Assembly (NCBI GenBank): GCA_027694045.1
Contig: JAQEWB010000006.1
Location: 84,235-148,234 of the forward strand
Source: Bacillaceae bacterium OF18-1A
GTDB lineage: Bacteria > Bacillota > Bacilli > Bacillales > Bacillaceae_G
Direction: 5' to 3'
Length of the DNA stretch: 64,000 nucleotides
Under the pieces are notes generated by a model. That model made no database searches and was not told the origin of the DNA. It saw only the letters and a program-made list of their open reading frames with translations. The translations under genes were made by a program, and so were the position numbers. Positions 52,693 to 62,699 of this stretch are shown piece by piece. The stretch's first letter is position 1, and each line of letters begins with the position of its first letter.

Positions 52693-55600
52693 TCACTCTG
52701 TTGAAATAGATGGATCGGCCTGTTCTTTTTTCGGGATAATTTCAAAGAATTGGTGCTGAATATCATCCAATAAGGGTGTTAATAGAGCAACTTCCTCGTA
52801 TTGCTCATGTTCATTTAATACACGAAGATAGTCTAGCAATAATTCAGTCACATCTTGCACACCATTTTTACTAATTGGTCGTAATGTCACATTTGCTCCT
52901 TTTGCAATCCTTCTTTTTAAGGCCTGCTCTGTTAAACCTAAGTTTGAATCATGACGTAAATAAACAACACCGCCAGTCATACCAGCGCAAATCCATGGAC
53001 CTGGATCACCTAAAACAAGTGCACGCCCATTTGTCATATATTCAAAAGCAAACCCTTTAATATTAGAGTACGCACCTATATTTCCTTGCTCTTTTTCACG
53101 GAGTGGTTTTGTGATTCTGCCTCCAATTATCATGTCTGCTCCAGAAAGACGAATGCCAGCGCGAGCATCAGCGTTACCTTGCACGTATAATGCACCTTTT
53201 TGTGCACCGTATCCAAATCCTTTTCCGACAGAACCGTTATAATATACGCCATCTTTTCCTTTTGCTTTCGTTATATAAATACCGCCACCAAAGGAAGTTT
53301 TGCCGATGCCGTCTTGTGCTCCGCCATTTACGTGTATAAATAAATTCTCGCTGTTGTAAGCACCTAATCCATTTCCAGGAACAGAGCCATTTGTATATTT
53401 TAATGTAAGTGGTTCAAGCTTCGTGTCTTCATATAGTTTACTGCGAACGCGATAGCATGATTCTAACCCCCCCATAACGCGTTGTTCTACGCCAACGCTT
53501 ACTAATTCTTTCGAGTGAGGAGAATGCACTGTTTCAAACTGATTTTCTTGTACAGACTCTGTTTTTGCAACAGATGAAATTTCTACAGTTTGCAGTAAAT
53601 TACATAAGTCTAATAAGTTTTCACCTCGAGTTTGTTCTAATAAATCGGAACGCCCGACAATTTCTTGTAAATTTGTATAGCCGAGTTGTCCGGTTAGACG
53701 TTTAAGTTCTATACCGAAAGTGGTGAACAAATTCAATAGACCAGCAACCGCACTTTCTAATTCACGCGGAACGAAGCGGCGTAATCCGTGTTCTTTCGCT
53801 TGCGCTTCGGACTCAATTTGTGTTGCAATTCCAACGTGGCAAGTATCCAGATGACAACCACGACAAGTAGTACAGCCGATTGCAATCATTGATAATGTAC
53901 CAAACCCAATGCGATTTGCACCAAGAAGCATGATTTTTAAGGCGTCATTTACACTTCGAATACCACCGTCTGCCCAAATCTCTACTTTGTGTCTCATGTC
54001 AGCTTCTAGTAAAGCGTTGTGAGCAGCTTTAACACCTATTTCGACAGGAAGACCAACATGCTGTAATGCATGAATACGTGCAGCACCTGTTCCGCCATCA
54101 AATCCGCTAATGTTAATGAAATCAGCACCAGCTTTTGCGATGCCGACAGCAATTGTTCCAATGTTAGGAACGACAGGGACTTTTACGGCTACTTTTGCAA
54201 GCTGATTAGCTGTTTTAATTTCTGTAATCATTTGGGCTAAATCTTCAATTGAATAAATGTCATGGTTGTTAGAAGGTGAAATTAAATCGGATCCAATTGT
54301 AGCATTACGTGCTTCAGCGATTTTGGCTGTTACTTTTGAACCAGGCAAATGTCCACCTTCACCAGGTTTTGCGCCTTGCCCGATTTTTATTTCAATTAAA
54401 TTTGATGAATTTAGTAATTCAGCATTTACTCCAAATCGGCCAGATGCAACTTGTTGTCCGCGTGTATTTGGATATTTACCAATCATATCTTTAATTTCGC
54501 CGCCTTCACCGTTCAAGCTAATCATATTTAGCTGATCAGCAGCTTCTGCATATGCGCGAAAGGCGATTTCGTTTTGAGAACCGAATGACATAGAGCTAAT
54601 AATAAATGGTAAATCGTGATTTCGAATGCTGATGGACACTTCTTCAGCCGGAACGACATGTTTTGCTTCTTTTGTTTGAACAAGGTGTCTAATTGCGATT
54701 GGATTATTTTCTTCTAATTCACTTAATTTGTCACGGTAATCATCATAAGAGTTTCCTTTTGCAACATCGCCGATTGCTTTCCAAATTCGCGGGAATATAT
54801 GAAAAGATTTTCGCATTCTAACTTTAGGATTGTTATAATCATCCGCTCGCATTTGTGCATCTTCGGCAAGTGATTCAAGAGAAAAAGCTAAATCATTTGA
54901 ACCTAAGAAATTCGTAATTTGTAATAAATTTGCGATTTCCTCATGTAATCCAATAGAGGAGTAAAGACGACCGTACCCACGTAATTCATGAATACCGATT
55001 GTTGAAATAACTTTCTCTAGCCCTTTATTAAGGGCAGTATACAAATTCGTAATTGGTGTTTTCGTTCCATCATTTACAGTTGCGAATAGTAAATATGGAT
55101 TGATACTGTCTGCCCCTAATCCATACAGCGTGACGATATCGTGTAAGGAGCGAAGGGCACCAGAACGGATAATGAGAGAGCAGTTTCGGCGTAATTTATT
55201 TTCACTCAGTGCTTGATGTACTTTTGCAGTAACTAAATGTGGATCAATCCATAACTGGTCGTTTTGATGAGCTTTTGCGTCATCTAATAATAGTAGGGTA
55301 GTTCCATTTTTAACGGCAGTTATTGCTTCAGAACTAATCCGTTTTAATGCGCATTGCAAAGTTTCTGACGAGCTGAACGTAGTAGAGATTGTAGCGACAG
55401 AGCTATGAGTAATGAATAGCTCTATAAGTTGTTCGTACGTAATTGTGTGTGCTTCCTCTGCGATAGACTGTGCTACACTTCCTTCTAAAATAATTGGTGA
55501 AAGCATCTCCACTACAAATGGCTGTTTTGCACCGCTTAATAAACTCGGGCGTTCTCCAAGTACAGTACGTGTAGAGAAGTGTTCGATTTCTCGGTCACGA

Positions 55601-57129
55601 TCAATGGCTGGATTGGTAACGACAGCTACACTTTCTTTAATAAAGTCAGCGATATTTCTTCTATCCGTATCGAGTGCGGCAAGTGGTGAGTCATGCCCAA
55701 GTGAGCGAATTGGCTCAACACCTTTTGTTGCCATTTGTTCAAGGAGCTGAATATGTTCTCGATCCCAACCGAAAGCAACGTATTGTTTCGTCTCAACTTG
55801 GACAGAGTCGCATAATCCTTGGATTTCTTTCGTTTCAGGGGTAGATAAGTTTAAATGATAATCAGTAACATCAACTCGCTCTTTAAAACGGTTATATACT
55901 TCAGCTTGGTATTTATCGTATTCGTAAAGCACAAGCTCATCTTGTTCATTCCATTTTAATCCGACTTTTTCTCCAGGAGCGAGTGGTTTCGGCTCTGCTA
56001 CATATTCAGTTGGGGATACAACTCCGGGTTCAGACGAGAAGATATAAGAGCTTTCTGTCTCGACTTTCCATACTGGTCGTAGTCCAAGAGAATCAACACT
56101 GAAAACTGCTTCATCTTTATAACGTGAAATGATACCAGCTGGACCTTGTGCAAAGTGGCCCCACGCTTCGCGTATATAAGTATATAAGTTTTGTAAGTTT
56201 GTTTCGTATAGTTTTATTTCGTTAATAATTGGTGGAAATAATATGTCCATTGCCTCAAATAAACTGTAGTTATATTGAACAAGAAGAGTTTCTAAGGTGC
56301 GGTTTAAATCTTGGGAGTCACTTCCTCCAGTAGTAAGTGGTACATCAATCATTTCAGCTTGATCACGTAATTTGGCAATCGTGTTAATTTCACCATTATG
56401 TCCAAGAATGCTAAATGGTTGTACACGAAAAAAGTTAGATAATGTATTGGTAGAATAGCGGTTATGTCCTAGTGTCATAGTTGAAGCGATAAGTGGGTTT
56501 TGTAAATCATTGTAATAGGCAACAAGTGTATCGCCGGCACCTAGAACTTTATATACAACATGGTCACGACTTAATGAAGCAACATGAATGGCTTCGTTTT
56601 CCTCTATTTTTATTGTTACAGAAAACAATGTTTGCTCAATGTTTGTAACTTCATGTTCTGCGATAAGGGCAACTTGCCAAAATAAAGGTTCTTCTTGTTT
56701 ACCAAGTGGACCGAGTGCATCGGAATTTATTCCATCATCACTTTCGAAAACAATAGTAAACTTTGCACTGTTTAGTTGCGTACGAATGTAATTCTTTAAC
56801 GCGGTAATATTTTCTTGTTTATTTAGAAAAAAATGTCCAACGATAAAGTGGGGATGATCCACAATCGTTGGATTATATCCGCTACTTTTTAGTTTTTCGC
56901 TCCAAAGTGCTTTTGGTACATCAATATGAATTCCAATGCCGTCGCCTTCACCGTTAATGAAACCAGCTCTATGATTCATTTTGACTAGTGATTGTATGCA
57001 AAGGTCGATGTTTTCTTTCGTAGGAATTTTTCGTTTCTCCATAACGGAAACGATTCCACAAGCATCATGTTCTGCATTGTTATAATTTCGAAATAAAGAC
57101 GGTGTCCATGTATTTTTTTTAGTGAGCAT
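52693..57129 (-). CDS. gltA: Glutamate synthase large subunit
   Basis: It makes two glutamates from glutamine and 2-oxoglutarate. The 1478-aa protein begins with a short propeptide; Cys24 in HDACGIVSV becomes the N-terminal nucleophile of the glutaminase domain. The FMN-binding synthase barrel (about 790-1180) has GEGGEIKD, GQGAKPGEGGHLPG and the 3Fe-4S cysteines CTTCRGCHLDTC. The C-terminal GXGXG beta-helix (about 1230-1420) follows with NGSVPGNGLGAY and ISGADMIIGG-type repeats. AGAGGGGGGATT precedes the ATG. The small subunit gene is not adjacent, unlike the usual gltAB pair. Confidence 0.95.
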   Translation of the reverse strand: MLTKKNTWTPSLFRNYNNAEHDACGIVSVMEKRKIPTKENIDLCIQSLVKMNHRAGFINGEGDGIGIHIDVPKALWSEKLKSSGYNPTIVDHPHFIVGHFFLNKQENITALKNYIRTQLNSAKFTIVFESDDGINSDALGPLGKQEEPLFWQVALIAEHEVTNIEQTLFSVTIKIEENEAIHVASLSRDHVVYKVLGAGDTLVAYYNDLQNPLIASTMTLGHNRYSTNTLSNFFRVQPFSILGHNGEINTIAKLRDQAEMIDVPLTTGGSDSQDLNRTLETLLVQYNYSLFEAMDILFPPIINEIKLYETNLQNLYTYIREAWGHFAQGPAGIISRYKDEAVFSVDSLGLRPVWKVETESSYIFSSEPGVVSPTEYVAEPKPLAPGEKVGLKWNEQDELVLYEYDKYQAEVYNRFKERVDVTDYHLNLSTPETKEIQGLCDSVQVETKQYVAFGWDREHIQLLEQMATKGVEPIRSLGHDSPLAALDTDRRNIADFIKESVAVVTNPAIDRDREIEHFSTRTVLGERPSLLSGAKQPFVVEMLSPIILEGSVAQSIAEEAHTITYEQLIELFITHSSVATISTTFSSSETLQCALKRISSEAITAVKNGTTLLLLDDAKAHQNDQLWIDPHLVTAKVHQALSENKLRRNCSLIIRSGALRSLHDIVTLYGLGADSINPYLLFATVNDGTKTPITNLYTALNKGLEKVISTIGIHELRGYGRLYSSIGLHEEIANLLQITNFLGSNDLAFSLESLAEDAQMRADDYNNPKVRMRKSFHIFPRIWKAIGDVAKGNSYDDYRDKLSELEENNPIAIRHLVQTKEAKHVVPAEEVSISIRNHDLPFIISSMSFGSQNEIAFRAYAEAADQLNMISLNGEGGEIKDMIGKYPNTRGQQVASGRFGVNAELLNSSNLIEIKIGQGAKPGEGGHLPGSKVTAKIAEARNATIGSDLISPSNNHDIYSIEDLAQMITEIKTANQLAKVAVKVPVVPNIGTIAVGIAKAGADFINISGFDGGTGAARIHALQHVGLPVEIGVKAAHNALLEADMRHKVEIWADGGIRSVNDALKIMLLGANRIGFGTLSMIAIGCTTCRGCHLDTCHVGIATQIESEAQAKEHGLRRFVPRELESAVAGLLNLFTTFGIELKRLTGQLGYTNLQEIVGRSDLLEQTRGENLLDLCNLLQTVEISSVAKTESVQENQFETVHSPHSKELVSVGVEQRVMGGLESCYRVRSKLYEDTKLEPLTLKYTNGSVPGNGLGAYNSENLFIHVNGGAQDGIGKTSFGGGIYITKAKGKDGVYYNGSVGKGFGYGAQKGALYVQGNADARAGIRLSGADMIIGGRITKPLREKEQGNIGAYSNIKGFAFEYMTNGRALVLGDPGPWICAGMTGGVVYLRHDSNLGLTEQALKRRIAKGANVTLRPISKNGVQDVTELLLDYLRVLNEHEQYEEVALLTPLLDDIQHQFFEIIPKKEQADPSISTE

Positions 57130-57282
57130 CCGTCAATCCCCCCTCTTATGAAAAATTCGAATAATCTTACTATTTAAGGTGTAAATCACCTTGTACACAG
57201 AGATAATAACGATTTAAAAGAAGATAAAACAGATAATTATGAATAATTATACTATTAATATGAGATTTATGAAATAGAAAAA

Positions 57283-57321
57283 AGGAAAAAAGAAAGGTGA
57301 GCTTTCTTTTTTCCTTTTAAT
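57283..57321 (-). terminator. Terminator downstream of gsaB
   Basis: AAAAGGAAAAAAGAAAG pairs with CTTTCTTTTTTCCTTTT over 5 nt. The AG/CT-rich stem is long. Confidence 0.85.
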
Positions 57322-57328
57322 AATGGAA

Positions 57329-58627
57329 TTATTGATTGTCTGCTAGTGCAGCAAATGCTCTGCCAACAGCTTCAATTGTATATTCAATATCTTCTTTTGT
57401 ATGTTCTGTCGTTAAGAACCATGCCTCATATTTAGAAGGCGCTAAGTTAACTCCTTCTTGAAGCATAAGCTTGAAGAATCTACCGAACATTTCGCCATCT
57501 GTATCTTGTGCTGCATCGTAATCTTCAATTGTATTTGTTGTGAAGTATACAGTTAAAGCTCCTTTTAGACGGTTTAATGTAATGTCGATATTATGTTTTG
57601 CAGCTTGCTCTAAAATTCCTTTTTCAAGCATTGCACCAAGTTCATCTAACTTTTCATATAATCCTTCTTGTTGCAGAACTTCTAGACAAGCGATACCTGA
57701 TGCCATAGAAGCAGGGTTTCCTGCCATTGTACCGGCTTGGTATGCAGGTCCGAGCGGGGCAACTTGTTCCATAATTTCTTTTTTACCACCGTAAGCGCCA
57801 ATTGGTAGACCGCCACCGATTACTTTACCAAGTGCTGTTAAGTCTGGTGTCACACCAAGTAAATCTTGAGCACCACCGTACATAAAGCGGAAAGCAGTAA
57901 TAACTTCATCATAAATTACTAGTGCACCAGCTTCGTGAACAAGTTCATTCACCTTTTCAAGGAAACCTGGCTTAGGTTCCACGATACCGAAGTTCCCAAC
58001 GATTGGTTCTACAAGGATGGCTGCTACTTCATGTCCCCATTTATCTAATGCTTCTTTTAAAGTTTCTACATTATTAAATGGAACAGTAATAACTTCTTGC
58101 GCGATACTTTGTGGTACGCCAGCTGAGTCAGGAGTCCCTAGAGTAGAAGGACCAGATCCGGCTGCTACCAGTACTAAATCAGAATGTCCGTGGTAACAAC
58201 CGGCAAATTTCATGATTTTTGTGCGCCCTGTGTAAGCACGAGCGACACGAATTGTTGTCATTACTGCTTCAGTACCAGAGTTCACGAAGCGGACCTTATC
58301 TAACGCAGGCATTGCTTCTTTTAACATTTTTGCAAATTTTACTTCTAGTGCTGTTGGTGTTCCGTATAGTACACCATTTTCAGCGGCGGTTGTAATGGCT
58401 TTTGTGATGTGTGGGTGAGCATGTCCAGTAATAATAGGACCGTATGCAGCTAAATAATCAATATATTTATTTCCGTCTACATCCCAGAAATAAGCACCTT
58501 TTCCACGTTCCATAGCAACTGGAGCACCGCCACCAACTGCTTTAAAAGAACGAGAAGGACTGTTAACACCGCCAACGATATGCTCTAAAGCTTCTTTATG
58601 TAATGCTTCTGATTTCGTGAATTTCAC
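57329..58627 (-). CDS. gsaB: Glutamate-1-semialdehyde 2,1-aminomutase
   Basis: PLP enzyme that makes 5-aminolevulinate, the tetrapyrrole precursor. It is 432 aa. The PLP lysine is in [32 protein letters not shown] and YHGHSD are family blocks. It lies in the yga region, as the second copy GsaB does in B. subtilis, while hemL is elsewhere with other haem genes. The first residues [13 protein letters not shown] fit and AGGAG precedes the ATG. Confidence 0.93.
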   Translation of the reverse strand: MKFTKSEALHKEALEHIVGGVNSPSRSFKAVGGGAPVAMERGKGAYFWDVDGNKYIDYLAAYGPIITGHAHPHITKAITTAAENGVLYGTPTALEVKFAKMLKEAMPALDKVRFVNSGTEAVMTTIRVARAYTGRTKIMKFAGCYHGHSDLVLVAAGSGPSTLGTPDSAGVPQSIAQEVITVPFNNVETLKEALDKWGHEVAAILVEPIVGNFGIVEPKPGFLEKVNELVHEAGALVIYDEVITAFRFMYGGAQDLLGVTPDLTALGKVIGGGLPIGAYGGKKEIMEQVAPLGPAYQAGTMAGNPASMASGIACLEVLQQEGLYEKLDELGAMLEKGILEQAAKHNIDITLNRLKGALTVYFTTNTIEDYDAAQDTDGEMFGRFFKLMLQEGVNLAPSKYEAWFLTTEHTKEDIEYTIEAVGRAFAALADNQ

Positions 58628-58754
58628 TACTATTCATCTCCTTACAAAAATCTATGTATTATTCTAACATGTTTTTCGAAAAGACGTATTGTTTGTGATA
58701 GAGAAGGCAGTTGGGTAAACTATTCGTTGTGACATTTAGGAAGGGGGTCCGGTT

Positions 58755-59768
58755 ATGAAATCGGTAATTGAGGTACAAGGGTTACGTAAAGAGTTTACTG
58801 CCTATTCAAGTCGTCCGGGATTAAAGGGTGCATTTCGCGATTTATTAAATCGTAATTATAAAATAGTACCAGCAGTAAATGATGTATCTTTTACTGTGAA
58901 ACAAGGTGAAATGGTTGGATATATTGGTGAAAATGGCGCTGGTAAATCAACAACAATTAAAATGCTTACGGGGATTTTGACTCCGACATCAGGGCAAATC
59001 ACAGTAAATGGAATGAATCCGCATAAACAAAGAGAAGAGTTTGTGCGGACAATTGGTGTTGTATTTGGTCAGCGTTCACAGCTTTGGTGGGATATTGCGG
59101 TACAAGAATCGTTTCGTCTACTCAAAAAAGTATATGGTGTATCAGACGCTCAGTATAAAGAGCATATGGAGCACGTAATTGAGACGTTAGATATTGGTCC
59201 TTTACTGGATAAACCAGTACGAAAATTATCTCTTGGTCAAAGAATGCGATGTGAATTAGCGGCAGCATTAATTCATAATCCACCGTTATTATTTTTAGAT
59301 GAGCCAACTATAGGGCTAGATGTTTTAGTGAAATTGAAAATACGTGAATTTTTAAAAGAGATGAATGAACGTTATAAAACAACAATTTTATTAACAACCC
59401 ATGATATTACGGATATTGAAGCTTTATGTGAACGCGTTATTATGCTTGATGAAGGAAATATTATGTACGATGGTTCTTTAAATAATCTTCGCACACAATG
59501 GGGAGCAGAGAAAGAAATACATTTTCAATTTGTTGCTCCAGTTTCATATCAAGAATTAGCGATGGTTATGCCTGATAGCCATGTTGTTTGGTCAAAAGCG
59601 AAAGAGGAAAATGCGTGGATTGCAAAAATCCCAAATGAAGAAGTTATTATTTCAATGCTTATTTCTAAAGTCGTACAAGCTTTTCAAATTAAAGATTTGA
59701 AAATTAATGAAGTGTCTACAGAGGAAATCATTCGCAATATTTATGAAGAAGGTATTAGGCATGGGTAA
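58755..59768 (+). CDS. ABC-2 type transporter, ATP-binding protein
   Basis: The 337-aa ATPase has Walker A GENGAGKST, the LSLGQRMRCELA signature (with LSLGQ in place of LSGGQ) and Walker B LLFLDEPTIGLD. A C-terminal extension of about 90 aa is seen in this subfamily (NatA/viologen-type). AAGGGGG precedes the ATG. Two ABC-2 permeases overlap or follow at once, so the three make one exporter. The substrate is unknown. Confidence 0.9.
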   Translation: MKSVIEVQGLRKEFTAYSSRPGLKGAFRDLLNRNYKIVPAVNDVSFTVKQGEMVGYIGENGAGKSTTIKMLTGILTPTSGQITVNGMNPHKQREEFVRTIGVVFGQRSQLWWDIAVQESFRLLKKVYGVSDAQYKEHMEHVIETLDIGPLLDKPVRKLSLGQRMRCELAAALIHNPPLLFLDEPTIGLDVLVKLKIREFLKEMNERYKTTILLTTHDITDIEALCERVIMLDEGNIMYDGSLNNLRTQWGAEKEIHFQFVAPVSYQELAMVMPDSHVVWSKAKEENAWIAKIPNEEVIISMLISKVVQAFQIKDLKINEVSTEEIIRNIYEEGIRHG

Positions 59769-60552
59769 GTATATTGAAATGATTCGAATTCGCTTTTTAA
59801 TGATGCTTGCCTACCGTACCAACTATTATAGCGGGATTTTAATTTATACGATTAATATCGGTGCATATTATTTTTTATGGCAAGCGATTTATAGCGGGAA
59901 AGAGAATATTGAAAGTTTATCTATTTCGCAAATGACGACGTATATCGCCATTGCATGGATGGCACGTGCTTTTTATTTTAATAATATAGATAGGGAAATT
60001 GCGATGGAGATTCAAGAAGGGCGTGTGGCTGTAGAACTCATTCGTCCTTACAACTATTTAGGAATGAAAGTTATGCAAGGTCTTGGTGAAGGAATATTCC
60101 GTTTTGCATTCTTTTCAATTCCGGGCATGGTTATCGTTACGTTATTATTTTCGTTGCAAATTACAACGAATTTCCAAACGTGGTTATATTTCTTCTTATC
60201 TTTAATATTTAGTTTTATTATTAATACACAAATTAATTTAATGACAGGAATGCTGACATTTTTCTTATTTAATAATAGTGGAATTATGTATGCAAAACGT
60301 GTTGTTATTGATTTATTTTCAGGGTTATTATTACCAATCAGCTTTTATCCGTTATGGGCCCAAAAAGCAATGATGTTTTTACCTTTTCAGGCTATTAGTT
60401 ATATTCCAAGTATGATTTTTTCAGAAGGTATACAGGGAAGTAAGCTGTATGAGGCATTATTATTTCAAGTAATTTGGGCAATTGTACTTATTATTCCAAT
60501 TGTACTCATGTGGAGAACGGCGAGAAAACGTCTAATTGTACAAGGGGGATGA
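59761..60552 (+). CDS. ABC-2 type permease, first subunit
   Basis: ATG 59761 overlaps the ATPase stop by 8 bp (ATGGGTAA) and gives 263 aa with six helices: MGKYIEMIRIRFLMMLAYRT, then SYIPSMIFSEG near the end. The frame is open from 59707 but that part belongs to the ATPase gene. It fits the ABC-2 membrane family with an ABC-2 fold and no signal peptide. Confidence 0.88.
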   Translation: MGKYIEMIRIRFLMMLAYRTNYYSGILIYTINIGAYYFLWQAIYSGKENIESLSISQMTTYIAIAWMARAFYFNNIDREIAMEIQEGRVAVELIRPYNYLGMKVMQGLGEGIFRFAFFSIPGMVIVTLLFSLQITTNFQTWLYFFLSLIFSFIINTQINLMTGMLTFFLFNNSGIMYAKRVVIDLFSGLLLPISFYPLWAQKAMMFLPFQAISYIPSMIFSEGIQGSKLYEALLFQVIWAIVLIIPIVLMWRTARKRLIVQGG

Positions 60553-60556
60553 TGAG

Positions 60557-61342
60557 ATGTTATATATAAAATTATTTTCACAATACGCAAGTCAATATAT
60601 AAAAACAAAATTGGAGTATCGAGGCGATTTTATCGTTGGTTTACTATCTGATTTATCACTACAAGCTGTTAATTTAATATTTATTCTCGTTGTATTTGGG
60701 CATACACAAGCGTTAAAAGGGTGGAGCCGAGAAGAGGTAATCTTTATTTATGGTTTCTTTTTAGTACCGTTTGCTATTTTTTCAGCTTTCTTTAATATAT
60801 GGGACTTTAATGATCGATACATTATTAAAGGAGAGATGGATCGTGTATTAACGAGACCGATTCATAGCTTGTTTCAAATTATATTAGAAAGAATGGAACT
60901 CGAGTCTTTAATTGGGGCCATTACAGGAATTATTGTAATGGGATATGCGGCCGTGGAGTTACAATTATCTTTTTACTGGTATGATTTCTTCTTATTCTTA
61001 CTGATGGTAGGGGGAGGGGCACTTGTATATGGAGGGATATTTGTTACGCTTGCGAGTCTTGGTTTTTGGTCGGATGCGAAAAGTTCGATTATGCCGCTAA
61101 TGTATAACATAGGTAACTATGGTCGCTATCCTGTTAATATTTATAACCGCGTGATCCGTTTCATATTAACGTTTGTTTTGCCATTTGCGTTTGTTGGAGT
61201 ATATCCAGCGGCATACTTTTTGAGAAAAACAGAATGGAACAGCTATGCATTCGCAACACCGATTGTTGGTATCATTTGTTTTACTATTGCAATTACGCTT
61301 TGGAATCAAGGGGTAAAAAGATACCGTGGCGCGGGAAATTAA
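60557..61342 (+). CDS. ABC-2 type permease, second subunit
   Basis: ATG 60557 with GGGGGATGATGAG before it gives 261 aa and six helices. It is related to the previous permease (MLYIKLFSQYASQYIKTKLE, RPIHSLFQIILERMELESLI). The pair of permeases and one ATPase is the DUF990-type or ABC-2 arrangement. The gap to the previous gene is 4 bp. Confidence 0.88.
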   Translation: MLYIKLFSQYASQYIKTKLEYRGDFIVGLLSDLSLQAVNLIFILVVFGHTQALKGWSREEVIFIYGFFLVPFAIFSAFFNIWDFNDRYIIKGEMDRVLTRPIHSLFQIILERMELESLIGAITGIIVMGYAAVELQLSFYWYDFFLFLLMVGGGALVYGGIFVTLASLGFWSDAKSSIMPLMYNIGNYGRYPVNIYNRVIRFILTFVLPFAFVGVYPAAYFLRKTEWNSYAFATPIVGIICFTIAITLWNQGVKRYRGAGN

Positions 61343-61382
61343 TTGTAGAAGCTTGTTCGTTTCTAAGGGATAAAACAGTTAT

Positions 61383-61409
61383 CCACCTCATACATATAAA
61401 ATGAGGTGG
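61383..61409 (+). promoter_or_regulatory. Hairpin that covers the ribosome site of the K+ channel gene
   Basis: CCACCTCAT (61383-61391) pairs perfectly with ATGAGGTGG (61401-61409) across ACATATAAA. The right arm holds the GAGGTGG part of the ribosome site for ATG 61415. No T-run follows, so it is not a terminator; it would hide the site. Confidence 0.6.
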
Positions 61410-61414
61410 AGGAC

Positions 61415-61819
61415 ATGTTATGGGGATTTATTCTATTACTTGCAGCAATAGCTATTTTAAAGAGTGTCCAATTATTATGGAGTTCCTATTCAGATTCAAA
61501 GCGTTTTTTTTCGCTGTATAATTTGGCCACATTATTTTTGATTTATACAACTGTACTAATTGCGTTTGGATTAAGTTATGTTGTATTAGAAGAAATGGGT
61601 TTTGCAGTTTTGAAAGAGGATGGAGAAAGTTTGAATGCACACTCTTTCCAACTTGTTGAAATTTGTTTATATTTTAGCGCGGTTACTTTATTGTCTGTTG
61701 GATATGGTGATATATCTCCGATTGGAATTGGGAGATGGATTGCAATTATGGAAGCGCTAATTGGATATACATTACCCTTTGCTTTTGTAATGAGGTCTGT
61801 AATGGACAATGAAAAATAA
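61415..61819 (+). CDS. Two-helix potassium channel-like protein
   Basis: ATG 61415 with GAGGTGGAGG at six bases gives 134 aa. Two to three membrane helices flank a pore loop with a K+ selectivity filter TLLSVGYGDISP. There is no RCK or cyclic-nucleotide domain, so it is a minimal pore that could assemble as a tetramer. The VGYGD core is complete, but Ser-Val replaces the usual Thr-Val. Whether it is in an operon with the ABC-2 genes is uncertain. Confidence 0.85.
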   Translation: MLWGFILLLAAIAILKSVQLLWSSYSDSKRFFSLYNLATLFLIYTTVLIAFGLSYVVLEEMGFAVLKEDGESLNAHSFQLVEICLYFSAVTLLSVGYGDISPIGIGRWIAIMEALIGYTLPFAFVMRSVMDNEK

Positions 61820-61863
61820 GGTAGCATTTGATATAGTAAAAGAAAAGAGAAGGAGTGATAACA

Positions 61864-62319
61864 ATGATCACAGTAGGAGAAATGGCTCCAGAATTTACAT
61901 TAGAGGGAAGTAACGGGGAACAAATTCACTTAGCTGATTTTCGTGGTAAAAATGTAGTTCTTTATTTTTATCCGAAAGATATGACTCCAGGATGTACAAC
62001 AGAAGCATGTGATTTTCGCGATGCATATGGAGTATTTCAGGAGAAGGATACGGTTATTCTTGGTGTAAGTCCTGATTCAGCGAATAGACATTTGAAATTC
62101 ATTGAGAAGCATGAGCTCCCATTTACACTTTTAGTAGATGAAGATCATAAAGTAGCAGAATTGTACGATGTTTGGAAATTGAAAAAGAACTTCGGGAAAG
62201 AGTATATGGGAATTGAGCGTTCTACATTCCTTATTAATAAAGATGGTGATCTTGTAAAAGAGTGGCGTAAAGTGAAAGTGAAGGGACATATTGAGGATGT
62301 TCTTTCTTATATAAAGTAA
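61864..62319 (+). CDS. bcp: Thioredoxin-dependent thiol peroxidase, Bcp type
   Basis: Peroxiredoxin that reduces H2O2 and organic peroxides. It is 151 aa from ATG 61864 (GAAGGAGTG upstream; a GTG at 61855 lies inside that site). The peroxidatic Cys44 and resolving Cys49 are in PKDMTPGCTTEACDFRD, and STFLINKDG is near the end. The last codons ATA-AAG-TAA coincide with the ATAAAGT end of a bcr1-like repeat. perR, the peroxide sensor, lies downstream. B. subtilis has ygaF/bcp in the same place. Confidence 0.9.
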   Translation: MITVGEMAPEFTLEGSNGEQIHLADFRGKNVVLYFYPKDMTPGCTTEACDFRDAYGVFQEKDTVILGVSPDSANRHLKFIEKHELPFTLLVDEDHKVAELYDVWKLKKNFGKEYMGIERSTFLINKDGDLVKEWRKVKVKGHIEDVLSYIK

Positions 62320-62422
62320 ATCTATAATCGGGCTTTTATGGGTGGTTCATCTCCGGTCGAACTGCATTGTATTCATTGAATTATGAGGTGGGAGTCTCAC
62401 TGTTCGTAAATAGCGGGATAAA
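62311..62422 (-). repeat. bcr1-like repeat, truncated reverse copy
   Basis: ATAAAGT at 62311 is followed after eight bases by AATCGGGCTTTTATGGGTGG (reverse of the repeat core) and ends at AGCGGGATAAA, 62418-62422. The 3' hairpin part is missing. The left end overlaps the last codons of bcp. Confidence 0.65.
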
Positions 62423-62512
62423 ATATATAGAAATAAGGCAAGTGTCTATACATATTTCACGGTCATACATAAAGTGAAAGTGTAGGGCATACCTCCTCAG
62501 ATGATAGTATTC

Positions 62513-62539
62513 CAAGTGCGATTATGTCGCACTTTTTTC
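62513..62539 (+). terminator. Terminator upstream of the perR promoter
   Basis: AAGTGCG pairs with CGCACTT, followed by TTTT. A further ATAAAGTGAAAG fragment at 62469 may be another repeat end. No gene lies in 62320-62699. Confidence 0.75.
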
Positions 62540-62625
62540 TATGTGAAATGTATAAAAAGTAGGGAAAGATACATAAGAATAAGGTTATATATATATAAAT
62601 AAACCACATAGTTATAGTAGAAATA

Positions 62626-62671
62626 TTGACGATTTATAAGAAAAGGAGTACACTCTTTATAAGAATTATAA
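62626..62671 (+). promoter_or_regulatory. perR promoter with PerR box
   Basis: The -35 is TTGACG (62626-62631), a 17-bp spacer follows, and the -10 is TACACT (62649-62654). Just after it TTATAAGAATTATAA (62657-62671) matches the PerR box TTATAATNATTATAA at all but one defined position. This supports autoregulation by PerR. Confidence 0.8.
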
Positions 62672-62699
62672 AATAATAATCCGTATAGAATCGGGGTGC

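Noticed and set aside
54257..54535. Open frames on the plus strand inside gltA
   Set aside because: Antisense shadows of a conserved gene, without ribosome sites.
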